Shown here: positions 1 through 6,427 of the stretch, piece after piece
Position numbering within the stretch: position 1 is the first letter of the stretch
Layout of the letters: every line of letters begins with the position of its first letter
NCBI GenBank assembly: GCA_009845645.1
Contig: VXZF01000640.1
Span: 1 to 9,352, forward strand
Direction of reading: 5' to 3'
Source of the DNA: Gemmatimonadota bacterium
GTDB taxonomy: Bacteria > Latescibacterota > UBA2968 > UBA8231
Length of the DNA: 9,352 nucleotides
Position numbers and translations under genes: made by a program
Notes under the pieces: generated by a model
What the model was told of the DNA's origin: nothing
What the model saw: only the letters and a program-made list of their open reading frames with translations
The model's database searches: none

Positions 1-914
1 TGATGTACCACCACAAGGCCCCGCACCGCCCGTGGGAGCCGGACGAAAAACACGCCCATTTGTACGAAAACGAGGATATCCCCGAGCCGGAGACCTTTGA
101 CGACGACTACCAGAATCGAGCGGCAGCCGCCGAAGCCGCCAAAATGCGAGTTGACCGCGACCTCAATGCCACAGATCTCAAGCAGCCCGTACCCGAAGGG
201 CTGACCCTGGAAGAGGAGAAAAAGTGGAAGTACCAGCGCTACATAAAGGACTATCTGCGCTGCGTCACCTCGGTTGATGACAACGTCGGTCGCGTGCTCG
301 ACTATCTCGACGCCGAGGGTATTGCCGACGACACCATTGTCGTCTATACCTCGGATCAGGGCTTTTTCCTCGGCGATCACGGTTGGTACGACAAGCGCTT
401 CATGTATGAGGAATCGCTGCGCATGCCCTTCCTCATCCGCTATCCCCGCGCCATTGCCGCTGGCAGCGTCAGCGCCGACATGATTCTCAACGTCGACTTT
501 GCCCCCACGTTCCTCGACTACGCCGGCGTTGCCATTCCCGACTCGTTCCAGGGCCGCTCCATGCGTCCCGTGCTAGAGGGACGGACCCCGGACGACTGGC
601 AGACGGCGATGTACTACCGCTACTGGATGCACTTGGCGCACCACCACGTGTACGCCCACTACGGAGTCCGCACTTTGCGCTACAAGCTCATCTACTACTA
701 TGCCGACGCCTTAGGCCAGCCTGGTGCCATAGACGAGAGCAAAGAGCCGGAGTGGGAATTGTTCGATCTGGAAAAAGACCCGTGCGAGCTAGTCAACGTG
801 TACCACGACCCGGCCTACGCCGACGTAGTGCGCCAATTGCGCGGGGAATTGCGCCGCCTACAGGAAAAAGTGGGCGATCAGCCCTATGCAGGGGAAGATC
901 CGCTGCCGGATTAG
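1..914 (+). CDS. Type I sulfatase (alkaline phosphatase superfamily), C-terminal part, 5' end outside window
   Basis: Hydrolyses a sulfate ester, probably on a carbohydrate or other small organic sulfate. About 303 residues are visible, in the frame starting at base 3; the reading frame enters from the left edge, so the catalytic Cys/Ser-x-Pro-x-Arg motif that becomes formylglycine is not seen. Visible family hallmarks, numbered within the fragment, are YHHKAPHRPW (2-11), the Lys/His substrate-binding segment; TSDQG (116-120), whose Asp-Gln are late calcium ligands; and GDHGWYDKRFMYEESLRMP (124-142), with the conserved His and Lys. The tail region WELFDLEKDPCEL (about 251-263) is the usual sulfatase C-terminal signature. 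The Met at base 3 lies inside a conserved motif, so it is not a start. Because the N-terminus is absent I cannot say whether it is exported or which sulfatase subfamily it belongs to. It is followed by the CocE-like hydrolase on the same strand and may share its transcript. Confidence 0.93.
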   Translation, partial: MYHHKAPHRPWEPDEKHAHLYENEDIPEPETFDDDYQNRAAAAEAAKMRVDRDLNATDLKQPVPEGLTLEEEKKWKYQRYIKDYLRCVTSVDDNVGRVLDYLDAEGIADDTIVVYTSDQGFFLGDHGWYDKRFMYEESLRMPFLIRYPRAIAAGSVSADMILNVDFAPTFLDYAGVAIPDSFQGRSMRPVLEGRTPDDWQTAMYYRYWMHLAHHHVYAHYGVRTLRYKLIYYYADALGQPGAIDESKEPEWELFDLEKDPCELVNVYHDPAYADVVRQLRGELRRLQEKVGDQPYAGEDPLPD

Positions 915-977
915 CAACCGTCTTGACGTTCCTAGTGCAACCCAAAGCGCGCACTCTCAGGCGTTAAGATGGCTTCT

Positions 978-983
978 GAGGAG
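978..983 (+). promoter_or_regulatory. Ribosome binding site that fixes the CocE-like start
   Basis: GAGGAG lies 7 bases before the ATG at 991. The open frame extends upstream to 886, inside the sulfatase gene, but no comparable site precedes 886, and the added 35 residues are Arg/Ser-rich with no resemblance to the family N-terminus. This supports 991 as the true start. Confidence 0.75.
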
Positions 984-990
984 ACAACCT

Positions 991-2820
991 ATGCCCGAAT
1001 CATATCGAGGTTCACATCAGCAGTACGACGCGCTCTGCCAATCCAATGTGATGATTTCGATGCACGATGGCGTCTGCTTGGCCACTGACATCTACTTTCC
1101 CGCGCTGGACGGCCAGCCGGCGGCGGGAAAATTTCCGGTAATTTTGGAACGCACCCCTTACGACAAGGCGGCAGCGGGCAATGTGACGAATGGTGCGTAC
1201 TTCGCCCGGCGCGGTTACGTCTGCGCGATTCAGGATGTGCGCGGCCGCTTTGCCAGCGAAGGCGAATGGTATCCCTTTGCCAAAGAAGCCCCCGACGGCT
1301 ACGACACGGTGGAATGGCTGGCCGCGCAAGAGTGGAGCGATGGGCAGGTCGGCACGATGGGCGGGTCGTATTGCGGCAGCGATCAGTCGGCGCTGGCAAC
1401 GCTCAATCCGCCTCATCTGACGACGATGATCGTCGCTGTTGGCGCGTCGAATTACTACCACTGTTCAATGCGGCAAAACGGCGCACTCGAACAACGGTTC
1501 ATGATCTATGCCTTTCGCATGGCGACCACCAGCAAGGAAGCGCTTGCCGACGTCAACCTCAAAGCCGCAGTTGACAAAGCGTTTGCCAATGTGGGCGAGT
1601 GGGTGTTGCGCGCCCCGCTCAAGAAAGGCACCTCGCCGCTGCGGATGCTGCCAAATTACGAGCAATGGGTGCTTGATCTGTTTACGCACGGAGAATACGA
1701 CGACTACTGGAAGCAACGTGGGTATGCGATCTCCCAGTATTACGAAGAACACGCCGACGTGCCGACGCTCTACTTAGGCGGATGGTATGATTCGTATGCG
1801 CGGGCGACCTGCGAGAATTTTACCGCACTGAGCAAAATGAAGAAGTCGCGGCAGGTGCTGTTGATGGGACCGTGGACGCACGGCGGCTGGAGTGTGTCGA
1901 ATGCCGGCGACGTCGATTTCGGCAATCACTCCTTCATCAATTACAACGACCTGCGGCTGGCGTGGTTCGACCACTTCCTCAAAGGGCTGCACACAGAAGT
2001 TGCCGACTGGTCGCCGGTCAAGATTTTCGCAATGGGCACGGGCGAGGGCTCGGCCAACTATCAGGGACGCCTCCATCACGGCGGCCATTGGCGCGACGAG
2101 CAGGACTTCCCCCTGCCCGACACCCAGTTCACGCCGTACTATCTGCACGTCGCCGGTGAGCTATCCATTGCGCTACCTACTACTGGCCACGCACCAAGCC
2201 GCTTTAGCTTTGATCCGCGCGATCCCGTTCCAACCATTGGCGGTGGTATCTCCGCGGCGGACCCCATCATGGGTGCTGGCGCGTTTGACCAGCGCGGAGA
2301 CGCCAGGTTCTTTGGCTGCAAAGACACTCTGCCCCTCAATGCCCGCAGCGATGTGCTGACCTTTCAGACCGATCCGTTAGAGGAAGATATGGAAGTCACG
2401 GGGCCGATTACGGTTAGACTGCACGCCTCGTCATCGGCCCGCGATACGGACTTCACAGCCAAACTGATCGACGTTTGTCCATTGAGCGATGACTATCCCG
2501 ATGGGCTTGCCATCAACTTGACAGATTCCATCATCCGCGCCCGTTATCGGAACAGTTGGGATAATCCAGAGTTATTGGAACCGGGGAAGGTGTACGAATT
2601 CGTCTTTCAACTGTATCCAACATCCAATGTCTTCAAGAAGGGACATCGGATTCGCTTAGACATCTCCAGCAGCAACTGGCCGCGCTTTGACGTGAATCCG
2701 AACACGGGCGGCGATTTGGGTGTTGAGCGGCGGTTTGAGATTGCAGAGCAGGCGATTTATCACGACCCCGAACACCCGTCGCATGTGGTTTTACCGATTA
2801 TTGAGCGACGAGTGAGATAA
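991..2820 (+). CDS. CocE/NonD family serine hydrolase (X-Pro dipeptidyl-peptidase S15 type)
   Basis: A 609-residue alpha/beta hydrolase of the family that includes cocaine esterase, glutaryl-7-ACA acylase, alpha-amino-acid ester hydrolases and Xaa-Pro dipeptidyl peptidases; it cleaves an ester or amide bond in a small molecule. The nucleophile motif GGSYCG places Ser126 in the family Gly-x-Ser-Tyr-x-Gly pattern. The Asp is in GGWYD (Asp267) and the His in GPWTHGGW (His297), with family-like spacing. The N-terminal part carries VMISMHDGVCLATDIYFP and the RTPYDK segment. The oxyanion-hole Tyr is expected to be Tyr127, next to Ser126. From about residue 340 to the end is the beta-sandwich (PepX_C) domain, including a recognisable DTDFTAKL segment and GHRIRLDISSSNWPRFD. 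Length is normal for the family. I see no signal peptide, so it is probably cytoplasmic. It starts 76 bp after the sulfatase and may be co-transcribed. The substrate cannot be told: esterase, acylase and peptidase are all possible. Confidence 0.93.
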   Translation: MPESYRGSHQQYDALCQSNVMISMHDGVCLATDIYFPALDGQPAAGKFPVILERTPYDKAAAGNVTNGAYFARRGYVCAIQDVRGRFASEGEWYPFAKEAPDGYDTVEWLAAQEWSDGQVGTMGGSYCGSDQSALATLNPPHLTTMIVAVGASNYYHCSMRQNGALEQRFMIYAFRMATTSKEALADVNLKAAVDKAFANVGEWVLRAPLKKGTSPLRMLPNYEQWVLDLFTHGEYDDYWKQRGYAISQYYEEHADVPTLYLGGWYDSYARATCENFTALSKMKKSRQVLLMGPWTHGGWSVSNAGDVDFGNHSFINYNDLRLAWFDHFLKGLHTEVADWSPVKIFAMGTGEGSANYQGRLHHGGHWRDEQDFPLPDTQFTPYYLHVAGELSIALPTTGHAPSRFSFDPRDPVPTIGGGISAADPIMGAGAFDQRGDARFFGCKDTLPLNARSDVLTFQTDPLEEDMEVTGPITVRLHASSSARDTDFTAKLIDVCPLSDDYPDGLAINLTDSIIRARYRNSWDNPELLEPGKVYEFVFQLYPTSNVFKKGHRIRLDISSSNWPRFDVNPNTGGDLGVERRFEIAEQAIYHDPEHPSHVVLPIIERRVR

Positions 2821-2921
2821 TAGGGAATCGCGCGTTTTACGTGCCGTTGGGCAGGATAATTCGCAAGTGGCTCGTTATACCACCAAGCGAGAGAGAACTT
2901 CAAGGGTGAAAAACTCCCCGA
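2821..2921. other. Convergent intergenic gap, no clear terminator
   Basis: The hydrolase (plus strand) and the SDR gene (minus strand) end facing each other here. I looked for GC-rich hairpins followed by T-runs on both strands and found only short, weak pairings, such as CTCG at 2871-2874 with CGAG at 2888-2891, without a T-tract. Termination may be factor-dependent or use a structure I cannot judge by eye. Confidence 0.5.
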
Positions 2922-3932
2922 TTAAAAACGAATTCCCTGCTCTGTGAACCAATTGAGGGCGTCGCGGATCGATTCTTCAGGTGGCCGAGACTCGTATCCC
3001 AATTGACTTATCGCTAAGGATTCATCGACGGCTGCCGGGCAGTCGTGTAAGAGTTTGAGCGAATTGCGGGAGTAAAGAGACGATAGGCTGCGCTTCGCAG
3101 CGCGTGATCTAATCAGGGGCAAGGTTGCCCTAGCTAAAGAATAAGGTATGACAGGGCGCTTCACATTACGTCCCAGAACTTGGGAACACAGACGCGCCAG
3201 TTGGCTGGTCTTTGCGTATTGCCCCGCAGTAAAATAAACTTCGCCCCCGTATCCATTCGCCTCTACCGCGTTGGCTATGGCATTCGCCACATCTCGCACG
3301 TCGCTCCACCAAAATCCTCCATTGATGAGACATGGGAGTTGCTTGCGTGCCATGGCGAGCAACATGCTGCCGCCGGGAGTCGGCTCGCTGTCGCCGGGAC
3401 CTATGAGGTTCGAAGGACAGACGATAGATGCGTTGAGCAAACCGCCTCTCGCCGCGTCGAGCACGCTCATATGCGCTTCGGCTTTGGTGGCTACATAGGG
3501 AATTTTGGAATTTTGACCCAGTTTTGAACTAACACTTAGCGTCGTTCCGCGCAGCGGACTGAATGCGTGTACGGAACTGATGTGTACCAGTCGGCGGACG
3601 CCGGTGCCAATACATGCTTGAATCACATTGCGCGTACCTATCAAGTTGACTTCATCAGCTAACCCATTGGGATCAGCGTCAACTGTCATAATATCAGCAC
3701 TGTGTACGACGGCGTGAGCATGTTGGAATGCTTGGTTCAACGACTCGGGGTTGCGGACATCGGCCGACTGCAATTCGACCTGTTCGCTCAGATCATCGGG
3801 AAGTTTGCCATTGCTACCCTCGTGCGTAACAGCGCGCACTGCATATCCGCAGTGCAATAAGGCGCGGCATATATGGCTGCCGAGAAAATCCGCAGCACCG
3901 GTCACTGCCACTGTGTTATCTGTATCTCCCAT
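2922..3932 (-). CDS. NAD(P)-dependent epimerase/dehydratase (extended SDR family)
   Basis: A 336-residue Rossmann-fold oxidoreductase, likely acting on a sugar, sterol-like or other hydroxyl/keto substrate with NAD(P). The nucleotide-binding loop is TGAADFLGSH (11-20): the extended-SDR pattern TGxxGxxG, but with Asp15 where the second Gly is expected. VVHSAD (75-80) matches the beta4 HxAA-type motif, and the catalytic set is Ser119/Ser120 in HISS with Tyr146 and Lys150 in YVATK. VCPSNLIGPGD (171-181) is the conserved substrate-domain Pro motif, and WWSDVRDVANAI (208-219) is also typical. It is the last gene of the minus-strand operon, 29 bp after the GH4 gene; AAAGG lies about 10 bases before the ATG. 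Length is normal. The Asp15 change comes from one codon (GAT in place of a Gly codon), so it may be natural variation or a sequencing error. Dehydrogenase, epimerase, dehydratase and reductase cannot be separated from the sequence. Confidence 0.9.
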   Translation of the reverse strand: MGDTDNTVAVTGAADFLGSHICRALLHCGYAVRAVTHEGSNGKLPDDLSEQVELQSADVRNPESLNQAFQHAHAVVHSADIMTVDADPNGLADEVNLIGTRNVIQACIGTGVRRLVHISSVHAFSPLRGTTLSVSSKLGQNSKIPYVATKAEAHMSVLDAARGGLLNASIVCPSNLIGPGDSEPTPGGSMLLAMARKQLPCLINGGFWWSDVRDVANAIANAVEANGYGGEVYFTAGQYAKTSQLARLCSQVLGRNVKRPVIPYSLARATLPLIRSRAAKRSLSSLYSRNSLKLLHDCPAAVDESLAISQLGYESRPPEESIRDALNWFTEQGIRF

Positions 3933-3961
3933 CGCTATTCAGCCTTTGCGGATGCTCTACC

Positions 3962-5335
3962 CTAAGACCAATTCTTTGGCCAAGAAAAATGCGCATTGAT
4001 GTCTTCCACGTACTTCATCGGTTCGTTAGGCTCAATGTTAAACAGCGCGTCCAGCGTCTCTAACCCGTGCTCATAAGACTTTGTCTCTTTGCTGCCGAGC
4101 ACGCCAAACAGCATCATTGATTTATCGCCCGACAAGACTGCTTCGAGGGTGCGCTCCATCTTGAGCCAGTCGGGATAGATGCACTCCAGCATAATTTTCT
4201 TGGGCAATGGCGGCACGCGCAAAGGCTGAATGCCCTTCTTATTGACAATCGCGGGGACTTCCACCGCCACGTCGTCGGGAATACCCGGCAGCGCGCCGCA
4301 ATTGGGCACATTGACTTGAAACTGACCTTCCACGTTGTTGACCAATCCATTCATAATGGGAATGTGCTGCTCGGACGTCATCTGAGCGCCAAACAGATCA
4401 ATCGGTCGGATTTTCTCATCGTAAGCCGCTGCTTTCATCTGCTCGTATTTTTTTGCCTTGCCAGCTAGCACTGCATCGCGCCCGGCTGGCGTGTCTTTGC
4501 CGCCATTGGGATCGTACCAGTATTGCCGCGTCGCCAAATCCGTGTGATACCACCAGCCACCCCGCCGAGGCGTATCGCCGATGGGCATCAGGCCATACAG
4601 CTTGTATTGGTGAATTGCCGCGCGCGACATTTGCGTGGGGATCGCCTTGCCCTCTCGGGTCATCCGCTCCCAGTACGCCTCGCTCTCCTCGGCAATCCAC
4701 TGATCCAGCTTTAGATACATGTCTTCGTTTTCATAGATGAAATCCGTCAGCCATATATTGTGGTTCAGTCCCGGTGCTTGCCACGTCACCTGATCGGGGT
4801 CTAGGCCCAATGTGCGCGCTACGCCCGCGTAGCCGTAATGCCCATGACACAACCCACATACCTTAATCCCCGTCTCCCGCGTCATCAATGTAGTTCCGTC
4901 AAAGACTGGATTGCCGGCCAACAAAATCCACGCATCGGGGCACAGTTCCTCCATGTCTTTTGCAACATTTAACATTAGTTGCAAATTGTGATATTCGGGT
5001 ATCCCAGTTCTATCGTAAAAATAGCCAAGTTTAGCCGTCATATTGCGTCGGCGCTGCATGAAGTATTCGTTGTGCGTCACCGTTGCCGTGTTGATTACAA
5101 AATCGGCGTCTTTTAATGCGGCTTCCTGATCCGCAGTTTTCTCAAACGTCATGTCCGCGCCCAAGTCCTGGGCATAGCGTCGCCCGAGTGCATAAATGAC
5201 ATCGAGCACTTCCTCATTGATGTCCATAAAACAGACGTGGCTGCCGTTCAGTCCCTTGGTCAGACACAAATCTTTGACCAAGCCGAGTGAAAACACCACG
5301 CTACCCGCGCCAAAGATCGTCACTTTATTAGCCAT
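3962..5335 (-). CDS. Glycoside hydrolase family 4 (alpha-glucosidase/alpha-galactosidase/alpha-glucuronidase type)
   Basis: A 457-residue GH4 enzyme, a normal length for the family. GH4 enzymes cleave glycosides by transient NAD+-dependent oxidation at C3 and elimination, with a divalent metal such as Mn2+ at the active site. The N-terminal Rossmann segment is VTIFGAGSVVFSLGLVKDLC (5-24) and the acidic end of beta2 is MDINEE (37-42). VINTATV (80-86) matches the family cofactor-binding strand. GNPVFDGTTLMTR (141-153) carries the conserved Asn142; GLCHG (161-165) carries the metal-ligand Cys163; and GLNHNIWL (189-196) carries the metal-ligand His192. The order and spacing of these sites fit GH4. 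Several Asp/Tyr residues (for example Asp254 in PIGD, Tyr263) are candidate acid/base groups. GGAGGG lies about 4 bases before the ATG. It is 32 bp downstream of the PhyH-like gene and 29 bp upstream of the SDR gene. No PTS gene is nearby, so a non-phosphorylated substrate, perhaps a uronide, seems more likely than a sugar 6-phosphate, but this is inference. Confidence 0.93.
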   Translation of the reverse strand: MANKVTIFGAGSVVFSLGLVKDLCLTKGLNGSHVCFMDINEEVLDVIYALGRRYAQDLGADMTFEKTADQEAALKDADFVINTATVTHNEYFMQRRRNMTAKLGYFYDRTGIPEYHNLQLMLNVAKDMEELCPDAWILLAGNPVFDGTTLMTRETGIKVCGLCHGHYGYAGVARTLGLDPDQVTWQAPGLNHNIWLTDFIYENEDMYLKLDQWIAEESEAYWERMTREGKAIPTQMSRAAIHQYKLYGLMPIGDTPRRGGWWYHTDLATRQYWYDPNGGKDTPAGRDAVLAGKAKKYEQMKAAAYDEKIRPIDLFGAQMTSEQHIPIMNGLVNNVEGQFQVNVPNCGALPGIPDDVAVEVPAIVNKKGIQPLRVPPLPKKIMLECIYPDWLKMERTLEAVLSGDKSMMLFGVLGSKETKSYEHGLETLDALFNIEPNEPMKYVEDINAHFSWPKNWS

Positions 5336-5367
5336 GTTGCCCTCCGCGAAAGGTCTTAATGCAAATG

Positions 5368-6153
5368 CTAGTTCAGGCGCTTTTTCCAGCGATCACTGTC
5401 AAATTGCGGATGATATACTTCGCTGAAAAACCGACGGTGTTCCGGCGAGAGAGAATCTAGCATCTCGTCTGTAAACCCGGGTTTGTGGTGGCGCACATTA
5501 ATGTGATTGTAAGCAAAAAACAGGGCCATGCGCGGCTCGTCCTGCGTCCAGTCACAGGACGTGTGACGCACCGCTTCAGAAAAGACCAGTAGAGAGCCAG
5601 GCGGACAGCCATAGGTATCCCATACGTCCGAGTCGGGATCGTCGAACAAAGGTAGTTTTTTTCTGAAATTGGACTTGTGGCTGCCCGGAATGAACGCCGT
5701 TCCTCCTTTGCCCTTCTCCACGCCATTCAATTCCCAAACTACGCGCGTCATACCCGAGTAAATCCGCCCATCGTGATACTGATAGCTGTAATTGGGATTC
5801 ACGGATTTGCCACCGGCATGAGGCGTCCATCCTCGGTGGTTGTCTCCCTTGAAGCGATAACTCAAAAACGCGCCCTCCAAGCGGATCTTCTCAATCTCGT
5901 CGTCAATAATTGTGTGCAGCACCCGCATAACGGCTGGATGGTCGATTAATACCGACGCTGGGCCGCCGGGCAAACAACGCGCATCGGGCGGCAGAGACGC
6001 TTTATCGGTGCGCAATTTTTCGCACTGCGCTTTAATCGGCGCAAGCTCATCCTCGTTCAAAACAGCCGGGAAGAGAATGTACCCTTTCAGGTCGAAAAGC
6101 ACGGTTTCTCTCTCCGTCAAAGTCGGGGTCCATTCTTGTGTTGAGATGCTCAT
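5368..6153 (-). CDS. Phytanoyl-CoA dioxygenase (PhyH)-like protein
   Basis: A 261-residue protein of the PhyH superfamily, whose characterised members are Fe(II)/2-oxoglutarate oxygenases that hydroxylate lipids and small molecules. The N-terminus has the usual DLKGYILFPAVLNEDEL segment (21-37). The core shows GMTRVVWELNGVEKGKGGTAFIPGSHKSNF (134-163 region), with the diagnostic GG-x-x-x-IPGSHKSNF part at 150-163. The distal iron His is probably His197 in FSEAVRHTSC, with Arg208 as a likely 2-oxoglutarate anchor. The proximal His-x-Asp pair is not obvious: candidates are His112 (TPHAGG) and His127-Asp128 (YHDGRI), neither in the standard spacing. Many bacterial members of this subgroup look similar, so it may use a modified iron site or have lost oxygenase activity. 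It is the first gene of the operon with GH4 and SDR genes, and has a strong ribosome site. The substrate is unknown. Confidence 0.86.
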   Translation of the reverse strand: MSISTQEWTPTLTERETVLFDLKGYILFPAVLNEDELAPIKAQCEKLRTDKASLPPDARCLPGGPASVLIDHPAVMRVLHTIIDDEIEKIRLEGAFLSYRFKGDNHRGWTPHAGGKSVNPNYSYQYHDGRIYSGMTRVVWELNGVEKGKGGTAFIPGSHKSNFRKKLPLFDDPDSDVWDTYGCPPGSLLVFSEAVRHTSCDWTQDEPRMALFFAYNHINVRHHKPGFTDEMLDSLSPEHRRFFSEVYHPQFDSDRWKKRLN

Positions 6154-6158
6154 CGAAA

Positions 6159-6166
6159 CCTCCCCT
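6159..6166 (-). promoter_or_regulatory. Strong ribosome binding site of the PhyH-like gene
   Basis: Read on the minus strand this is AGGGGAGG, ending 5 bases before the ATG at 6153. It is the best match to the 16S rRNA tail in the minus-strand operon and supports this start. Confidence 0.75.
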
Positions 6167-6265
6167 AGTGCGATCTTGGCAGTATTCGACAGTAATACAA
6201 CTTATTGTGCAGCTTGTACAGCCGTGAGTTATGTTTGTTTGTAACCGCCCAAGACTAAATGCTGG

Positions 6266-6294
6266 ATTATAGATACATTGAAAAAGGCCATCAG
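6266..6294 (-). promoter_or_regulatory. Candidate promoter for the PhyH-GH4-SDR operon
   Basis: On the minus strand there is an exact TATAAT at 6271-6266. With a 17-base spacer the -35 hexamer would be CTGATG (6294-6289), which matches TTGACA at only 3 of 6 positions, so this promoter would be weak or activator-dependent. Transcription would begin near 6259, leaving a leader of about 105 bases before the ATG at 6153. The proposed -35 overlaps the left arm of the inverted repeat at 6291-6299. Confidence 0.35.
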
Positions 6295-6335
6295 GCAAGG
6301 ACAAAGGAGCGATCCGCCCGCTAGCTCTTGCCTGA
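6291..6335. repeat. Perfect 9-bp inverted repeat in the divergent control region
   Basis: TCAGGCAAG at 6291-6299 is the exact reverse complement of CTTGCCTGA at 6327-6335, with 27 bases between. Shorter nested pairings exist inside (GAGC 6307-6310 with GCTC 6324-6327, or AGCG 6308-6311 with CGCT 6319-6322), so a single strand could fold into a long hairpin. On the minus strand the structure is followed by TGGCC and five T residues (6285-6281), which resembles a weak intrinsic terminator. It sits between the two candidate promoters, so it could equally be a pair of operator half-sites or a terminator blocking read-through. Confidence 0.55.
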
Positions 6336-6351
6336 GAGATTCGTGGCTATC

Positions 6352-6380
6352 TGGACGTTTGTCGCGTTGGGGTCTATTAT
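6352..6380 (+). promoter_or_regulatory. Candidate sigma-70-type promoter for the anion transporter
   Basis: TGGACG (6352-6357, 4 of 6 matches to TTGACA) and TATTAT (6375-6380, 5 of 6 matches to TATAAT) are 17 bases apart, the optimal spacing. Transcription would start near 6387, giving a short leader of about 40 bases before the GTG at 6428. Confidence 0.4.
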
Positions 6381-6413
6381 GAAGAGCCGCTTTTTTGCGA
6401 GAGTTTTGACAAG

Positions 6414-6421
6414 GGAAGGAG
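6414..6421 (+). promoter_or_regulatory. Ribosome binding site that supports a GTG start for the transporter
   Basis: GGAAGGAG ends 6 bases before GTG at 6428. The next in-frame ATG is at 6440, which would be 18 bases from this site and too far. The GTG is therefore preferred. Confidence 0.7.
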
Positions 6422-6427
6422 CATTCA

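Noticed and set aside
886..990. An upstream in-frame ATG at 886 for the CocE-like gene, overlapping the sulfatase end.
   Set aside because: The extra 35 residues do not look like the family, and a good ribosome site precedes 991.
2822..2938. Inverted repeat AGGGAAT (2822-2828) and ATTCCCT (2932-2938).
   Set aside because: Seven bases separated by 103 bases is expected by chance, and the right arm lies inside the SDR coding region.
6331..6340. CTGAGAG on the plus strand recalls the core of a TPP (thi-box) riboswitch.
   Set aside because: None of the other conserved thi-box segments are present, and the downstream gene is an anion transporter with its own better-placed promoter.
6280..6350. 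Minus-strand AATCTCTCAGGCAAGAG resembles the 3' part of a glycine riboswitch aptamer.
   Set aside because: The partner strand (a GAGAG-type segment) and the GCCGAAGG-type core are absent upstream on that strand, and no gcv-type gene follows. A few matching bases in a hairpin are not enough.
6406..6411. An exact TTGACA just before the transporter.
   Set aside because: A -10 box 17 bases later would fall inside the coding region beyond the ribosome site, so it cannot drive this start.
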